From Paludibacteraceae bacterium (lineage in GTDB: Bacteria; Bacteroidota; Bacteroidia; Bacteroidales; Paludibacteraceae), in contig JAEERP010000002.1 in the NCBI GenBank assembly GCA_016285885.1, positions 342,572 to 406,571 on the forward strand: a stretch of DNA of 64,000 bases, read 5' to 3'. Under the pieces are notes generated by a model. The model was not told where the DNA came from and ran no database searches. It was given only the letters and a program-made list of their open reading frames with translations. A program made the position numbers and the translations under genes. Positions 43,455-53,456 of this stretch are shown here, piece after piece (within the stretch, counting starts at the first letter, position 1; the number at the start of each line of letters is the position of its first letter).

Positions 43455-43964
43455 ATGAATATACAACTTCGCAAATGGATCCTGTTTGACAAAGAGAGCC
43501 TGAAGACATTGTGCAATACAGTGGATAGGCAATATCTCTCCGACCGTCTGCCGTACCCCTACACCGATTCCGATGCGGAATGGTGGCTGAACATGGTGAC
43601 GGAGGCAGAGGGCAAGAGCGGACTGTTCCGTGCCGTAACGGTGGACGATCAGGTGGTGGGTAGCATCTCGGTGGAGCGTAGAGAGGATGTCTATCGCATA
43701 GACGGCGAGTTGGGCTATATGCTACTGACGGACCACTGGTCGCAAGGCATCATGACGCAGGCCGTGTCGCAAATCACTCGCCTAGCTTTCGAACTGCTTG
43801 ATATCCAACGCATCAGCGCACATGTGTTCGCTCCCAACATCGCCTCCGCCAAGGTGCTGGAAAAGAACGGATACGAACTGGAAGCTACCATACGCAAGGG
43901 AGCTATCAAGAATGGGGAGATCCATACGATTGTACAGTATGGGTGGGTGAAAAAAGATTGCTAG
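43455..43964 (+). CDS. GNAT acetyltransferase (RimJ/RimL-like)
   Basis: A 169-residue acetyl-CoA-dependent N-acetyltransferase. The fold can be followed from VVGSISVERREDVYRIDGELGYML to the acetyl-CoA loop LTDHWSQGIMTQAV (equivalent of Q/RxxGxG/A), then RISAHVFAPNIASAKVLEKNGYELEATIRKGAIKNG, the RimJ/RimL-type ending. Substrates in this group are protein N termini or small amines. It is probably cotranscribed with the hydrolase upstream. Confidence 0.92.
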   Translation: MNIQLRKWILFDKESLKTLCNTVDRQYLSDRLPYPYTDSDAEWWLNMVTEAEGKSGLFRAVTVDDQVVGSISVERREDVYRIDGELGYMLLTDHWSQGIMTQAVSQITRLAFELLDIQRISAHVFAPNIASAKVLEKNGYELEATIRKGAIKNGEIHTIVQYGWVKKDC

Positions 43965-44015
43965 TAGAATATTCAATCAAAAAGATGTACATTTGGGAAA
44001 CATTATTTTTCTAAT

Positions 44016-45533
44016 ATGGCAAAAAAGAAGGAATTGATAGAGGAACCGCTTGAGAAGCAGCTGTGGAAGGCTGCCGACAAACTCCGCAAGAATATTGATG
44101 CGGCTGAATATAAGCATGTTGTGTTGGGTTTGATTTTCCTGAAATATATATCTGTTTCATTTGAACAGCTCTATAATCAGTTGGTGGCACAGCAGTCGGA
44201 AGGTGCAGACCCGGAAGACCGCGAGGAATATGCTGCCGAAAACGTTTTTTATGTTCCCCCCACTGCTCGATGGAACTATCTGACCGATAATGCGAAGAGT
44301 CCGCAGATTGGCAAGTATATTGATGATGCGATGGATGAGATCGAACGTGAGAACAGATCGCTGAAGGGTGTGCTGCCCAAAGTGTTTTCACGACCTAACC
44401 TCGACCCGACGAGTCTTGGAGAACTGATCGACCTAATTGGCAACTCCACCTTACAGAACACGAGCACCAAAAGTGCCGACCTACTCGGTCACGTCTTCGA
44501 GTATTTCCTTGGCGAGTTTGCCTTGGCGGAAGGCAAGAAGGGTGGCCAATTCTACACGCCGCGCAGTGTTGTGGAGTTACTTGTTAACATGTTGGAACCC
44601 TATAAAGGTCGTGTGCTCGACCCATGTTGCGGCTCGGGTGGAATGTTTGTGCAGAGCGAGAAGTTTGTGAAGGAGCACCAAGGCAGGATTGAGAACATTT
44701 CGGTTTATGGGCAGGAGAGTAACCAGACCACCTGGCGGCTGTGCAAGATGAATCTTGCCATTCGTGGTATCGACGCTTCGCAGGTGAAGTGGAACACCGA
44801 AGGCTCTTTCCTCAACGATGCGCACCGTGATGTGAAGGCAGACTATGTGTTGGCCAATCCTCCTTTCAACGATAGTGACTGGAGTGGCGACCAGCTGCGC
44901 TCCGACGCCCGTTGGCAATATGGTGTGCCGCCTGCAGGCAACGCTAATTTTGCTTGGATTCAGCATTTTATCTACCACCTTGCACCAAACGGACAAGCTG
45001 GTTTTGTATTGGCCAAAGGCTCGCTAACTTCAAAGACGGGCGGCGAGGGCGATATCCGCAAGACGTTGATTGACAAGGGACTGATTGCCTGCATTGTCAA
45101 TCTTCCCGCCAAACTCTTTTTGAACACACAGATTCCCGCCTGTCTTTGGTTTGTGACCCGGAACAGGACCAAACGTGCCGGTGAGATTCTCTTTATCGAT
45201 GCCCGCAACGAGGGACACCTCATCAATCGACGCACCCGCGAACTCTCGGAAGAGGATATTCAGAAGATAGCCAGCACCTACCATCTGTGGAAAGAAGAAT
45301 CGGCTGACTATCAGGATGTGGCGGGATTCTGTGCCTCAGTGCCCGTGAGTCGTGTAGCCGAATTGGATTATGTGCTTACGCCTGGCCGCTATGTGGGATT
45401 GCCCGAAGAGGAGGACGACTTCAACTTTGCCGAGCGTTTCACCGCCTTGAAAGCCGAGTTTGAGGAGCAACTGAAGGAGGAAGAACGGCTGAACAAGGTG
45501 ATTTTGGAGAATTTAAGCAAGATAGAGATATGA
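44016..45533 (+). CDS. hsdM: Type I restriction-modification methyltransferase subunit
   Basis: A 505-residue modification subunit that transfers methyl groups to adenine-N6 in the site chosen by HsdS. The N-terminal helical domain is typical (LEKQLWKAADKLRKNIDAAE). The catalytic part holds GQFYTPRSVVELLVNML, the SAM-binding VLDPCCGSGGMF and the catalytic NPPFNDSDW. The C-terminal helix ENLSKIEI joins HsdS. Length is normal. The next gene (DUF1016 nuclease) starts inside its last codons (ATGA), so the R-M genes form one operon. Confidence 0.97.
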   Translation: MAKKKELIEEPLEKQLWKAADKLRKNIDAAEYKHVVLGLIFLKYISVSFEQLYNQLVAQQSEGADPEDREEYAAENVFYVPPTARWNYLTDNAKSPQIGKYIDDAMDEIERENRSLKGVLPKVFSRPNLDPTSLGELIDLIGNSTLQNTSTKSADLLGHVFEYFLGEFALAEGKKGGQFYTPRSVVELLVNMLEPYKGRVLDPCCGSGGMFVQSEKFVKEHQGRIENISVYGQESNQTTWRLCKMNLAIRGIDASQVKWNTEGSFLNDAHRDVKADYVLANPPFNDSDWSGDQLRSDARWQYGVPPAGNANFAWIQHFIYHLAPNGQAGFVLAKGSLTSKTGGEGDIRKTLIDKGLIACIVNLPAKLFLNTQIPACLWFVTRNRTKRAGEILFIDARNEGHLINRRTRELSEEDIQKIASTYHLWKEESADYQDVAGFCASVPVSRVAELDYVLTPGRYVGLPEEEDDFNFAERFTALKAEFEEQLKEEERLNKVILENLSKIEI

Positions 45534-46681
45534 GCAAACTCATCAAGATAGATAACACCTATGCAGACTGGATAAAAGACCTCAGCCTACGCTTCCGCCA
45601 AAGCCAAATAAAGGCAGCAATGAAGGTGAACAGCGAGATGCTGAAATTTTATTTCTCGTTGGGTGGCGATATTGTGACCAAACAAGCAGAGAGCAAATGG
45701 GGCGATGGTTTTTTCCGCAACCTAAGTATGGATTTGCAGGATGCATTGCCTGGGGTAAAAGGTTTTTCGATACAAAACCTTTACTATGCCAAAAAGTTCT
45801 ATGTGCTTTATAACCAACTATTTGCAAATTTCCCCCAACTTGAGGGAAAATTACAAGGAAAGGATTTGTCCATAAAATTGCCTCAAACTGGGGCAGAAAT
45901 ATCAAAATTCCCCCAACTTGGGGGAAAAATAGAAAACCGTCCACAAGATATGGACGATTTTGGATATTTGTTCCAGATTCCGTGGGGCCATCATAAATTA
46001 ATTATTGATAAATGCGATAATAATATACAAAAGGCTCTTTTTTTTGTAAAGCACTCAGCAGAGAACAACTGGAGCCGTGCTGTTTTGCTGAATTTCCTTG
46101 ATACCGACCTTTATGAGCGACAGGGGAAGGCTATAACCAATTTCAAAACGACCTTGCCGGCAGTTGACAGCGACTTGGCGCAGCAGTTGTTGAAAGATCC
46201 GTATTGCTTTGATTTTGTGCAGCTTACCGAACGTTATAACGAAAAGGAACTGAAGGATGCATTGGTGCATAATGTTGAGAAATTTCTGTTGGAGATGGGT
46301 AATGGCTTCGCCTATATGGGACGGGAGTATCGCATCGAGGTGGGCGACACAGAACTGTTTGCAGATATGCTCTTTTACAACACCCATCTGCATTGCTATG
46401 TGGTAGTGGAGGTGAAGACTGAGAAATTTGACAATGCCTTCCTCGGACAATTAAGTGGCTATGTGTCGTGTGCCAACCACGTGTTGCGTCGCGAGGGTGA
46501 TAGTCCCACTGTCGGCCTGTTGATATGCAAGAGCAAGAACGACGTGATGGCGCAGTACGCCCTCGAGGGCTATGCCCAGCCCCTCGGCATCTCAGAATAT
46601 GAGTTGTCCAAACTCTATCCCGCCGACTTCAAGAGCACCTTGCCGAGTATTGAGGATATTGAACGTGAATTAAAAGATTGA
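45530..46681 (+). CDS. DUF1016/YhcG family PD-(D/E)XK nuclease domain protein
   Basis: A 383-residue protein with the usual two parts: an N-terminal DUF1016 winged-helix-like domain (KFYFSLGGDIVTKQAESKWG ... FSIQNLYYAKKFY) and a C-terminal nuclease domain with FADMLFY, VVVEVKTEKF (D-E-x-K) and GQLSGYV. It is a common passenger of type I R-M loci; its function is unsettled, but a DNA-cleaving or defence role is likely. Between the domains (about 100-135) are three units of the type FPQLGGK, encoded by hairpin-like DNA repeats at 45829-45928. It is translationally coupled to hsdM by ATGA and lies 4 bases before hsdS. Confidence 0.93.
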   Translation: MSKLIKIDNTYADWIKDLSLRFRQSQIKAAMKVNSEMLKFYFSLGGDIVTKQAESKWGDGFFRNLSMDLQDALPGVKGFSIQNLYYAKKFYVLYNQLFANFPQLEGKLQGKDLSIKLPQTGAEISKFPQLGGKIENRPQDMDDFGYLFQIPWGHHKLIIDKCDNNIQKALFFVKHSAENNWSRAVLLNFLDTDLYERQGKAITNFKTTLPAVDSDLAQQLLKDPYCFDFVQLTERYNEKELKDALVHNVEKFLLEMGNGFAYMGREYRIEVGDTELFADMLFYNTHLHCYVVVEVKTEKFDNAFLGQLSGYVSCANHVLRREGDSPTVGLLICKSKNDVMAQYALEGYAQPLGISEYELSKLYPADFKSTLPSIEDIERELKD

Positions 46682-46685
46682 GCCT

Positions 46686-47822
46686 ATGACCGAGTGGAAA
46701 GAATATAAGTTTTCGGATTTTGTTGAGATAAATCCTTCTGTGAAGATTCCAAAAGGAATTCCTGTCTCTTTCGTGGAAATGAAAGATTTGGATAGTTCGG
46801 TCAGATATTGTGAGGGTTCGCAAAAGAAAGAGTTGACGGGAGGAAGTCGATTCATAAATGGCGATACATTATTTGCCAGAATTACACCTTGTCTGGAAAA
46901 TGGAAGAATCTGTCAAGTTAGAAATTTGAAAAATGGTTATGGGTTCGGCTCAACAGAGTTTCATGTATTTAGAGGCAAAGAAGGCGTTTCGGATAATGAT
47001 TTTGTATATTATTTGTCGAGATGGGATGAGGTTCGTGATTTTGCAGAACATAATTTGGAAGGTAGTTCAGGAAGACAACGAGTTTCAAAAGAGGCGTTTG
47101 ACAATTTATTTTTAATTCTTCCCCCTCTCCCTACCCAGCGCCGCATTGCATCCATCCTTTCTTCTCTCGACGACAAGATAGACCTTCTGCACCGCGAGAA
47201 CGCCACCTTGGAGCAGATGGCGGAGACGCTTTTCAGGCAGTGGTTTGTGGTGGAGGCTAAGGAGGAGTGGGAGGAAGGACAGTTGGGGGATATTTGCAAT
47301 TATGTTAACGAAAAAATAGACATAGGCAACGTTGAAACAGGTGATTACATTTCAACGGAGAATATGTGCCCTAACAAGCAAGGAGTTGTTCTAGCGTCTT
47401 CCGTTCCAGAAAACGGTAAAGCAACAAAGTATCGTATTGATGATGTTTTACTTTCGAATATCCGTCCGTATTTCAAAAAGATTTGGTTGTCAGACCGAGA
47501 AGGTGGATGTTCGGCTGATGTTTTATGCATTAGAGGCAAAAATGAACTATACGCATTTTTTTCATACTACACGATCAGACAAGACGAGTTTTTCGATTAC
47601 GTAATGTTGGGCTCTAAAGGTTGCAAAATGCCAAGAGGTGACAAATCGCATATTATGAATTGGCCAATTATAATTCCGCCAAAAGATGAACTTTTGAAAT
47701 TTAATGAAATAGCCAAACAAGGAATAACAAAGATTAGAAACAATAATAAACAAATCCGCACTCTCATTCAGATGAGAGATGGGTTGCTGCCGAGGCTGAT
47801 GAGTGGGGAGGTGAAATTGTGA
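46686..47822 (+). CDS. hsdS: Type I restriction-modification specificity subunit
   Basis: A 378-residue subunit with two target-recognition domains. TRD1 runs from about 1 to 140, followed by the first conserved spacer LPPLPTQRRIASILSSLDDK and its coiled coil (KIDLLHRENATLEQMAETLF). TRD2 runs from about 195 to 335 and the second coiled coil is reduced to TKIRNNNKQIRTLIQMRDGL, with the usual ending LLPRLMSGEVKL. It chooses the bipartite DNA site for HsdM/HsdR. TRD DNA is AT-richer than the spacers, as expected for horizontally exchanged domains. No second hsdS or inverted repeats for phase variation are nearby. Confidence 0.96.
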   Translation: MTEWKEYKFSDFVEINPSVKIPKGIPVSFVEMKDLDSSVRYCEGSQKKELTGGSRFINGDTLFARITPCLENGRICQVRNLKNGYGFGSTEFHVFRGKEGVSDNDFVYYLSRWDEVRDFAEHNLEGSSGRQRVSKEAFDNLFLILPPLPTQRRIASILSSLDDKIDLLHRENATLEQMAETLFRQWFVVEAKEEWEEGQLGDICNYVNEKIDIGNVETGDYISTENMCPNKQGVVLASSVPENGKATKYRIDDVLLSNIRPYFKKIWLSDREGGCSADVLCIRGKNELYAFFSYYTIRQDEFFDYVMLGSKGCKMPRGDKSHIMNWPIIIPPKDELLKFNEIAKQGITKIRNNNKQIRTLIQMRDGLLPRLMSGEVKL

Positions 47823-47879
47823 ACACGCGTGTGCAAAATCTGCAGTAACGATTGGCTACCTTTACAAATCGATTTGAAT

Positions 47880-47993
47880 ATGACCAAACTTTTGGAATCC
47901 GACATTGAGCAGATGCTCATAGATAATGATATTGATTTTTCTGTGGCAAATTACACGAGTCTTAATTTTATTTTGTATTTTTGCCACGGATAA
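47880..47993 (+). pseudogene. Orphan hsdR 5' start left beside an inserted cassette
   Basis: From an ATG the frame reads [20 protein letters not shown] and stops at 47993. [10 protein letters not shown] matches residues 5-14 of the intact HsdR encoded at 49588, after which similarity ends. It lies exactly where hsdR would start after hsdS. The DNA (GAATCCGACATTGAGCAG) is close but not identical to the intact copy, so this is a diverged start, not a fresh target duplication. Confidence 0.85.
47976..47983 (+). promoter_or_regulatory. -7 promoter box of the XRE/ImmA/PIN cassette
   Basis: TATTTTTG fits TAnnTTTG, 52 bases before the ATG of the XRE gene. A clear -33 element is not visible. Confidence 0.6.
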
Positions 47994-48035
47994 GCAATCT
48001 CCATTAAAGTAATAATAAAACAACAAAAGTCTTTT

Positions 48036-48371
48036 ATGAAAACTGTTATTGGAAGAAATTTAAAATCCTTACGTACAGCCAATGGCTATACGCAGGAGAA
48101 GGTTTCGGAGTTCTTGGGAATCAACCGTTCCGCATACGCCAATTATGAGAGTGGTGAACGCGAAGCACCTCTTGAAGTTCTTGAAAAAGCCGTGGCATTA
48201 TTCGGTTGCGAGCTTGGCCTTTTGTTCGAGGAAGACAAAAATGTCGTCGATGAGATGTTGACCTGTGCCTTCCGTGCCGACGACATCAATACCAGTGATA
48301 TGAAGGAAATAGCAGAGTTCAAAAACCTTGTCTTGAATTATTTGAAAATGGGGAAACTTCTTGCGGAATGA
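48036..48371 (+). CDS. XRE-family regulator of the inserted cassette
   Basis: A 111-residue protein with an N-terminal helix-turn-helix (LKSLRTANGYTQEKVSEFLG, NRSAYANYESGEREAPLEVL) and an acidic helical tail (about 65-111). It probably represses the cassette. Its stop overlaps the start of the peptidase gene (ATGA). Pairs of XRE regulator and ImmA/IrrE peptidase are common: the peptidase cuts the regulator to derepress. Confidence 0.93.
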   Translation: MKTVIGRNLKSLRTANGYTQEKVSEFLGINRSAYANYESGEREAPLEVLEKAVALFGCELGLLFEEDKNVVDEMLTCAFRADDINTSDMKEIAEFKNLVLNYLKMGKLLAE

Positions 48372-49102
48372 AAAAAATTGATTTTGAAACAGCTGAGAAC
48401 CTTGCCGCAAAAATGCGTGGTGAATATTTACGGATTTCAAGCAGCGAACCCGTCAATATGAAGACCGCTCTCCGTCAGCTTAATATTATGACGGTTTATC
48501 GTCCGTTATCAGACAATCTCTTTGGCCTCTCCTTGAGCTCCACTGACGGGAAAAACCGCTTTATGCTTGTCAATAGTAGTATTACCAAGGGAAGGCAGCA
48601 TTTTACCATCGCCCACGAGCTGTATCATCTTTATTTCGACGAAAATCCGCAGCCTCATTTTTGCGGGCAACTTCAAATTACAGATCCTGTGGAACGCTCT
48701 GCAAATATGTTTGCTTCCGCCTTCCTGATGCCCAAAGAAGGTCTGCTCATGAATATTCCTGCGGAGGAATTGAAAGATAAACAAATCAGAATTGATACCG
48801 TTATCCGATTGGAACAGCTTTATGGCATTTCACATCAAACCATGGTGGTGCGGCTAAAGGAGCTACGAATAATAACTCCCAAATGTGCAGAATCGCTCTT
48901 GAAACTTAGCATTATAAAAGAAGCGGCATTGCGCGGCTACGAAGATCGATTGTACAAAAAAGGGGATGGAGAACGGCTTATCATTGGCGATTTCGGTTCT
49001 AAAGCAAGACGATTGTTTGACGAGGGAAAAATTTCCGAAGGACATTATCTTGAATTGTTAAATTTAATTGGGTATGAAGGTCAAGATAGTGCTGGATGCT
49101 GA
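48368..49102 (+). CDS. ImmA/IrrE family metallo-endopeptidase
   Basis: A 244-residue protein. The zinc motif is in FTIAHELYHLYFDENPQ (HELYH, about residues 77-81), with a third ligand likely in RSANMFASAFLMP. This pattern is that of ImmA/IrrE peptidases, which cleave repressor partners on a stress signal. The C-terminal half is helical, with a winged-helix look (RIDTVIRLEQLYGISHQTMV). Its end overlaps the PIN gene by 29 bases. With the XRE and PIN genes it forms a self-contained cassette between hsdS and hsdR. Confidence 0.93.
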   Translation: MKKIDFETAENLAAKMRGEYLRISSSEPVNMKTALRQLNIMTVYRPLSDNLFGLSLSSTDGKNRFMLVNSSITKGRQHFTIAHELYHLYFDENPQPHFCGQLQITDPVERSANMFASAFLMPKEGLLMNIPAEELKDKQIRIDTVIRLEQLYGISHQTMVVRLKELRIITPKCAESLLKLSIIKEAALRGYEDRLYKKGDGERLIIGDFGSKARRLFDEGKISEGHYLELLNLIGYEGQDSAGC

Positions 49103-49580
49103 TGTGCTGATTCATTTCTCTAAAGCCAATATGTTGAGTCTGTTGCCCGAAATATTGACGGAATACGACCATGTTGTGCTTAGTACGGTTTACGAGGAAA
49201 CAGGGACTATTCAAGGTCAGCTCGACAACCAGATCCACTTCTTGAAGAATATAGTATTGGAGACGTTCAATCCCACAGGAGAAGTTTTGAAAGAATATGC
49301 AATGTTAAAGAACACGTTCGGAAAAGGTGAAAGCGCCTGCATGGCTTATTGTAAGTTTACCAACAATGTGATTGGCAGCAGTAATCTGAAGGACATCAAA
49401 GCATACTGTGAAAGGGAAAGCATAACTTACTTGACAACCCTCGATTTCTTGTATTATGCTTATGAGAGAAAAAAACTCTCATCTGCAGAATGTTCAAAAT
49501 TCATTACCGATGTAATCTCCAAAGGAAGTAAATTACCTAACGTAGATATCACGAAATATATTCCTTCTGTTAAATTGTAA
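49074..49580 (+). CDS. PIN-domain-like protein
   Basis: A 168-residue protein with a PIN-like nuclease pattern: first acidic site in [13 protein letters not shown], a second in [13 protein letters not shown], a [11 protein letters not shown] block like the GxGE of VapC-type proteins, and late [16 protein letters not shown] proteins are metal-dependent RNases, many of them toxins. Here it is translationally coupled to the ImmA/IrrE gene. No VapB antitoxin is next to it; the XRE/ImmA pair may take the control role. I start at ATG 49074; a TTG at 49068 would add two residues. Confidence 0.85.
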   Translation: MKVKIVLDADVLIHFSKANMLSLLPEILTEYDHVVLSTVYEETGTIQGQLDNQIHFLKNIVLETFNPTGEVLKEYAMLKNTFGKGESACMAYCKFTNNVIGSSNLKDIKAYCERESITYLTTLDFLYYAYERKKLSSAECSKFITDVISKGSKLPNVDITKYIPSVKL

Positions 49581-49587
49581 AGTTATT

Positions 49588-52500
49588 ATGCCCCCACTCC
49601 ACGAATCCGACATAGAGCAGATGCTCATCGACCAACTGAAAGCCAAAGGCTATCAGTACCTGTATGGTCCCGACATTGCACCCGATGGCGAAACGCCGAT
49701 GCGCGGCAGCTTTGAGGATGTGGTGCTGCGCGAGAAGTTGGAAACTGTTGTGAAGCGGCTCAACCCATCGTTGCCGTATGCTGTGCAGGAAGAGGCGGTG
49801 AAAACCATGCTGCGCATCAGTTCGCCTGATGTGCTGGCCAACAACGAGGAGTTCCACCGCCTGTTGACCGAAGGCGTTCCGGTGTCGGTTCACAAAGACG
49901 GTATGGAGCGTGGTGCCCGAGTCTGGTTGATTGATTTCAACGACCCGTGGAACAACGAGTTTACAGTGGTCAACCAGTTCACCATCATCGAGAACGGTCA
50001 CAACCGTCGCCCCGATGTGCTGCTGTTTGTGAACGGTCTGCCGTTGGTCCTGTTCGAACTGAAAAATGCAGCTGATGAGAACGCTACGCTGCAAAGCGCC
50101 TACCGTCAGATTCAGACCTACAAACAGCAGATTCCGTCGCTTTTCACTTACAACGCCTTGACGGTTATTTCTGATGGTCTGGAGGCACGGGCAGGTTCGT
50201 TTTCAGCAGGTTTCAGCCGTTACACAGCGTGGAAAAGCACCGACGGCGAAACCATCGCTTCGCATCTCGTAGGCGAACTGGAAGTGCTGGTCAATGGTAT
50301 GCTAAACAAAGACACCTTGCTCGACCTCGTGCAGTCGTTCACCGTATTCGAGAAGCAGAAGCAAGAAGACTTGAAAACAGGGCTCACCATCATCAAAACG
50401 GTGAAGAAAATCGCCGCTTACCATCAATATTACGCCGTCAACAAAGCTGTGGAATCCACCTTGCGCGCCACAGGAATCAACATGGATTCGATGGTGGCGG
50501 AATCTCCTGCCCACTATGGCTATCAGACTGTTCAAGACCAACGAGCTGGTGACCACCGTGCCGGAGTGGTTTGGCATACGCAGGGAAGCGGCAAATCACT
50601 TACCATGGTGTTCTACACGGGCAAAATCGTACAACGGCTCAACAATCCAACGGTTGTCATCATCACCGACCGCAACGATTTGGATGACCAGCTCTTCGAT
50701 ACATTCACAGGTGCAAAACAACTGCTTAGGCAGACCCCTGTTCAAGCCGAAAGCCGCGAGCAACTGAAAAAACTTTTGGCGGTGCAGGCCGGTGGCGTCA
50801 TTTTCACCACAATACAGAAGTTCCAGCCCGAATCAGGGAATGTGTACGACACGCTTACCGAGCGTAGCAATGTGATTGTGATAGCGGACGAGGCACACCG
50901 TACACAGTATGGATTCAAGGCTAAGACAGTGGAGGTGCGTAACGAGGCTGACGAGGTGGTGGGCTCCGAAATCAAATATGGTTTTGCCAAATACTTGCGT
51001 GACGCGCTTCCCAATGCCACCTACCTTGGATTCACGGGAACACCGATAGAATCGACCGATGTGAATACACCGGCAGTGTTTGGTAACTATATTGACGTGT
51101 ACGACATTGCACAGGCTGTCGAAGATGGAGCCACCGTGCGCATCTTCTACGAAAGTCGTCTCGCTAAGATTGAATTGAGCGACGAAGGGCGACAATTGGT
51201 GCAAGATCTCGATAAGGAGTTGGGAACCGAAAACATGAACGATATACAAAAGGCCAAAGCCAAATGGACCCAATTGGAAGCGCTCATCGGTAGCCCGAAT
51301 CGTATAAAAAACATTGCAAAAGACATTGTGGCGCACTTCGAAGAACGCCAGAAGGTGTTTGAAGGCAAAGCAATGGTTGTCGCAATGAGCCGTCGAATCG
51401 CTGCTGATTTATATGAAGAGATTGTCAAACTACGCCCCGAGTGGCATTCCGACGACCTGTCGAAGGGTGCCATCAAGGTCGTTATGACATCCTCCGCATC
51501 CGATGGAGCAAAAATTGCTAAACACCATACAACCAAGGAACAGCGACGCGCTTTAGCAGAGCGTATGAAAGATCCCGACGATGAACTGAAGCTTGTCATT
51601 GTGCGGGATATGTGGCTGACAGGCTTTGACGCTCCGTGTCTGCATACGCTATACATCGACAAGCCTATGCAAGGACATAACCTCATGCAGGCCATAGCCC
51701 GTGTGAACCGTGTTTATAAAGACAAACCAGGAGGATTGGTGGTTGACTACCTCGGTATTGCCTCGGATCTGAAGAAAGCCCTGTCGTTCTATTCCGACTC
51801 GGGTGGCAAAGGCGATCCGACACAGCAGCAGGAGCAAGCCGTAGCCATGATGCAGGAGAAACTGGAAGTGGTGGAACAGATGTTCTATGGCTTCGAATAT
51901 AAGCAATATTTCACCGCCGACACTTCGGGTAAACTCTCGTGGATATTAAAGGCTGAAGATTTTATCCTAGGGTTGGACGATGGAAAAAAACGTTTTGTGA
52001 ATGAGGTGACAGCATTAAGTAAGGCATTTGCCATTGCAATTCCCCACGATGCGGCGATGGATGCGAAAGAGGAAGTGGCATTCTTTCAGGCCGTGAAAGC
52101 CCGACTTTGCAAATTTGACCAAACAGGAATAGACCATACTAACGAAGATATAGAAACCACCATCCGTCAGGTGATTGACAAGGCATTGGTGTCGGAGAAG
52201 GTCATCGACCTATTTGATGCGGCTGGCTTAAAGAAACCTGACATCTCCATCCTTTCGGAAGAGTTTATGATGGAGTTGAAAGGCATGGAACACAAAAATA
52301 TCGCCTTGGAGGTGCTGAGAAAACTATTGGAAGGGGAAATAAAAGCACGTTCAAAATTCAATGTGGTTGAGGGACGGACATTGATGGAGATGCTGGATAG
52401 TTCCATCACCCGCTATCATAACAAGATCCTAACTGCCGCCGAAGTTATCGATGAACTGATTAAACTCAGTAAAACCATCGTGGAGAAGGACAAGGATGCG

Positions 52501-52806
52501 GAAAACATGGGATTGACCACCTACGAATATGCCTTCTATTCCGCTGTGGCTGACAATGAGAGTGCGAAAGAGTTGATGGGAAAAGATAAACTTCGTGAAT
52601 TAGCAGTTGTGTTGACCGAAACCATTCGGCAGAACACTTCGATTGATTGGACGATTAAGGATAATGTCCGTGCGAAGATGAAGGTGGCTGTTAAACGTCT
52701 GTTACGTAAATATGGTTATCCACCAGATATGCAATTGCTGGCGACGGAGACGGTTTTAAAACAGGCGGAAATGATGGCGCAAGAAATTGTAAATATGAAT
52801 TTATGA
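49588..52806 (+). CDS. hsdR: Type I restriction-modification restriction subunit
   Basis: A 1072-residue ATP-dependent translocase and endonuclease. The N-terminal nuclease domain has [20 protein letters not shown] (D...E-x-K). The motor has Walker [16 protein letters not shown]-type [11 protein letters not shown], the FTGTPI motif III and the late [22 protein letters not shown] and [10 protein letters not shown] motifs. The C-terminal helical part joins the HsdM/HsdS core. The gene is intact and starts 7 bases after the PIN gene, while an orphan copy of its first codons remains before the cassette (47880). Expression must now come through the cassette or from hsdS readthrough. Confidence 0.97.
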   Translation: MPPLHESDIEQMLIDQLKAKGYQYLYGPDIAPDGETPMRGSFEDVVLREKLETVVKRLNPSLPYAVQEEAVKTMLRISSPDVLANNEEFHRLLTEGVPVSVHKDGMERGARVWLIDFNDPWNNEFTVVNQFTIIENGHNRRPDVLLFVNGLPLVLFELKNAADENATLQSAYRQIQTYKQQIPSLFTYNALTVISDGLEARAGSFSAGFSRYTAWKSTDGETIASHLVGELEVLVNGMLNKDTLLDLVQSFTVFEKQKQEDLKTGLTIIKTVKKIAAYHQYYAVNKAVESTLRATGINMDSMVAESPAHYGYQTVQDQRAGDHRAGVVWHTQGSGKSLTMVFYTGKIVQRLNNPTVVIITDRNDLDDQLFDTFTGAKQLLRQTPVQAESREQLKKLLAVQAGGVIFTTIQKFQPESGNVYDTLTERSNVIVIADEAHRTQYGFKAKTVEVRNEADEVVGSEIKYGFAKYLRDALPNATYLGFTGTPIESTDVNTPAVFGNYIDVYDIAQAVEDGATVRIFYESRLAKIELSDEGRQLVQDLDKELGTENMNDIQKAKAKWTQLEALIGSPNRIKNIAKDIVAHFEERQKVFEGKAMVVAMSRRIAADLYEEIVKLRPEWHSDDLSKGAIKVVMTSSASDGAKIAKHHTTKEQRRALAERMKDPDDELKLVIVRDMWLTGFDAPCLHTLYIDKPMQGHNLMQAIARVNRVYKDKPGGLVVDYLGIASDLKKALSFYSDSGGKGDPTQQQEQAVAMMQEKLEVVEQMFYGFEYKQYFTADTSGKLSWILKAEDFILGLDDGKKRFVNEVTALSKAFAIAIPHDAAMDAKEEVAFFQAVKARLCKFDQTGIDHTNEDIETTIRQVIDKALVSEKVIDLFDAAGLKKPDISILSEEFMMELKGMEHKNIALEVLRKLLEGEIKARSKFNVVEGRTLMEMLDSSITRYHNKILTAAEVIDELIKLSKTIVEKDKDAENMGLTTYEYAFYSAVADNESAKELMGKDKLRELAVVLTETIRQNTSIDWTIKDNVRAKMKVAVKRLLRKYGYPPDMQLLATETVLKQAEMMAQEIVNMNL

Positions 52807-53375
52807 AACCATCCAAGCCCCTCATATTCACTATTCTGCTGCTTCTGGCAGTAAACACTCAGTTTCTCTGGGCGAAGAAGGTGTGGGTGTTCATCCTTTA
52901 TGCTTTGGGTGCTTATTCTCTATTGTTTATTTGTGTGGTTGCCCTTCTCGTCTGTTTCGTCAGGAAAGTTTATCGATTGATAAAGGGGACGGATCGCACG
53001 AAACAGAATGGAATTGAGTGTTTAGTGATGGCTGCAACGCTCTGCCTAATCGTCGCTTATCCGTTGGGGATTGTCAGAGGTCCGCAAGAGGAGGAGGTGC
53101 CCACTAAATTCAAGGCCTTTTATGAAGGGGGAGGCGGATGTGGTAGTACACTATATTTCAGGGAGGATGGCAGTTTCGTGGCTCGATACGTATGTTTCGG
53201 GATAGAAGAAAAAAAAGGGTCGTATCGCATCTCCAATGACACGATATATTTTTCCTGTGATGATTTTGCGTTTGACTATGCGGTGATGGATTCTGTAACC
53301 ATCAGAGTGCATCGCAAGGGGGCGTTGGATGAGCGTTTGATGCCCTTCCCCTTTTATAGAATACGCAAGGATTAA
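52803..53375 (+). CDS. Unrecognised membrane protein downstream of hsdR
   Basis: A 190-residue protein with three hydrophobic segments (about 7-25, 30-55, 75-92) and a C-terminal periplasmic-like domain of strands ([36 protein letters not shown]). The latter pattern resembles lipocalin-like copper-resistance or small beta-barrel domains of Bacteroidota, but no family is certain. It overlaps hsdR by four bases (ATGA), which would make it part of the operon, although base use and content do not suggest a role in restriction. Confidence 0.72.
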   Translation: MKPSKPLIFTILLLLAVNTQFLWAKKVWVFILYALGAYSLLFICVVALLVCFVRKVYRLIKGTDRTKQNGIECLVMAATLCLIVAYPLGIVRGPQEEEVPTKFKAFYEGGGGCGSTLYFREDGSFVARYVCFGIEEKKGSYRISNDTIYFSCDDFAFDYAVMDSVTIRVHRKGALDERLMPFPFYRIRKD

Positions 53376-53456
53376 TTGTGGTTGAGAAATACAAAAAAAG
53401 ATGTTTCTCTTGTTGGTATTTTGTGTATATTTGCCGTATTATAAAAATGATTTACT

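Noticed and set aside
46686..47822. Phase-variable hsdS by inversion
   Set aside because: No second or silent hsdS, no inverted repeats around the TRDs and no recombinase gene near the R-M operon.
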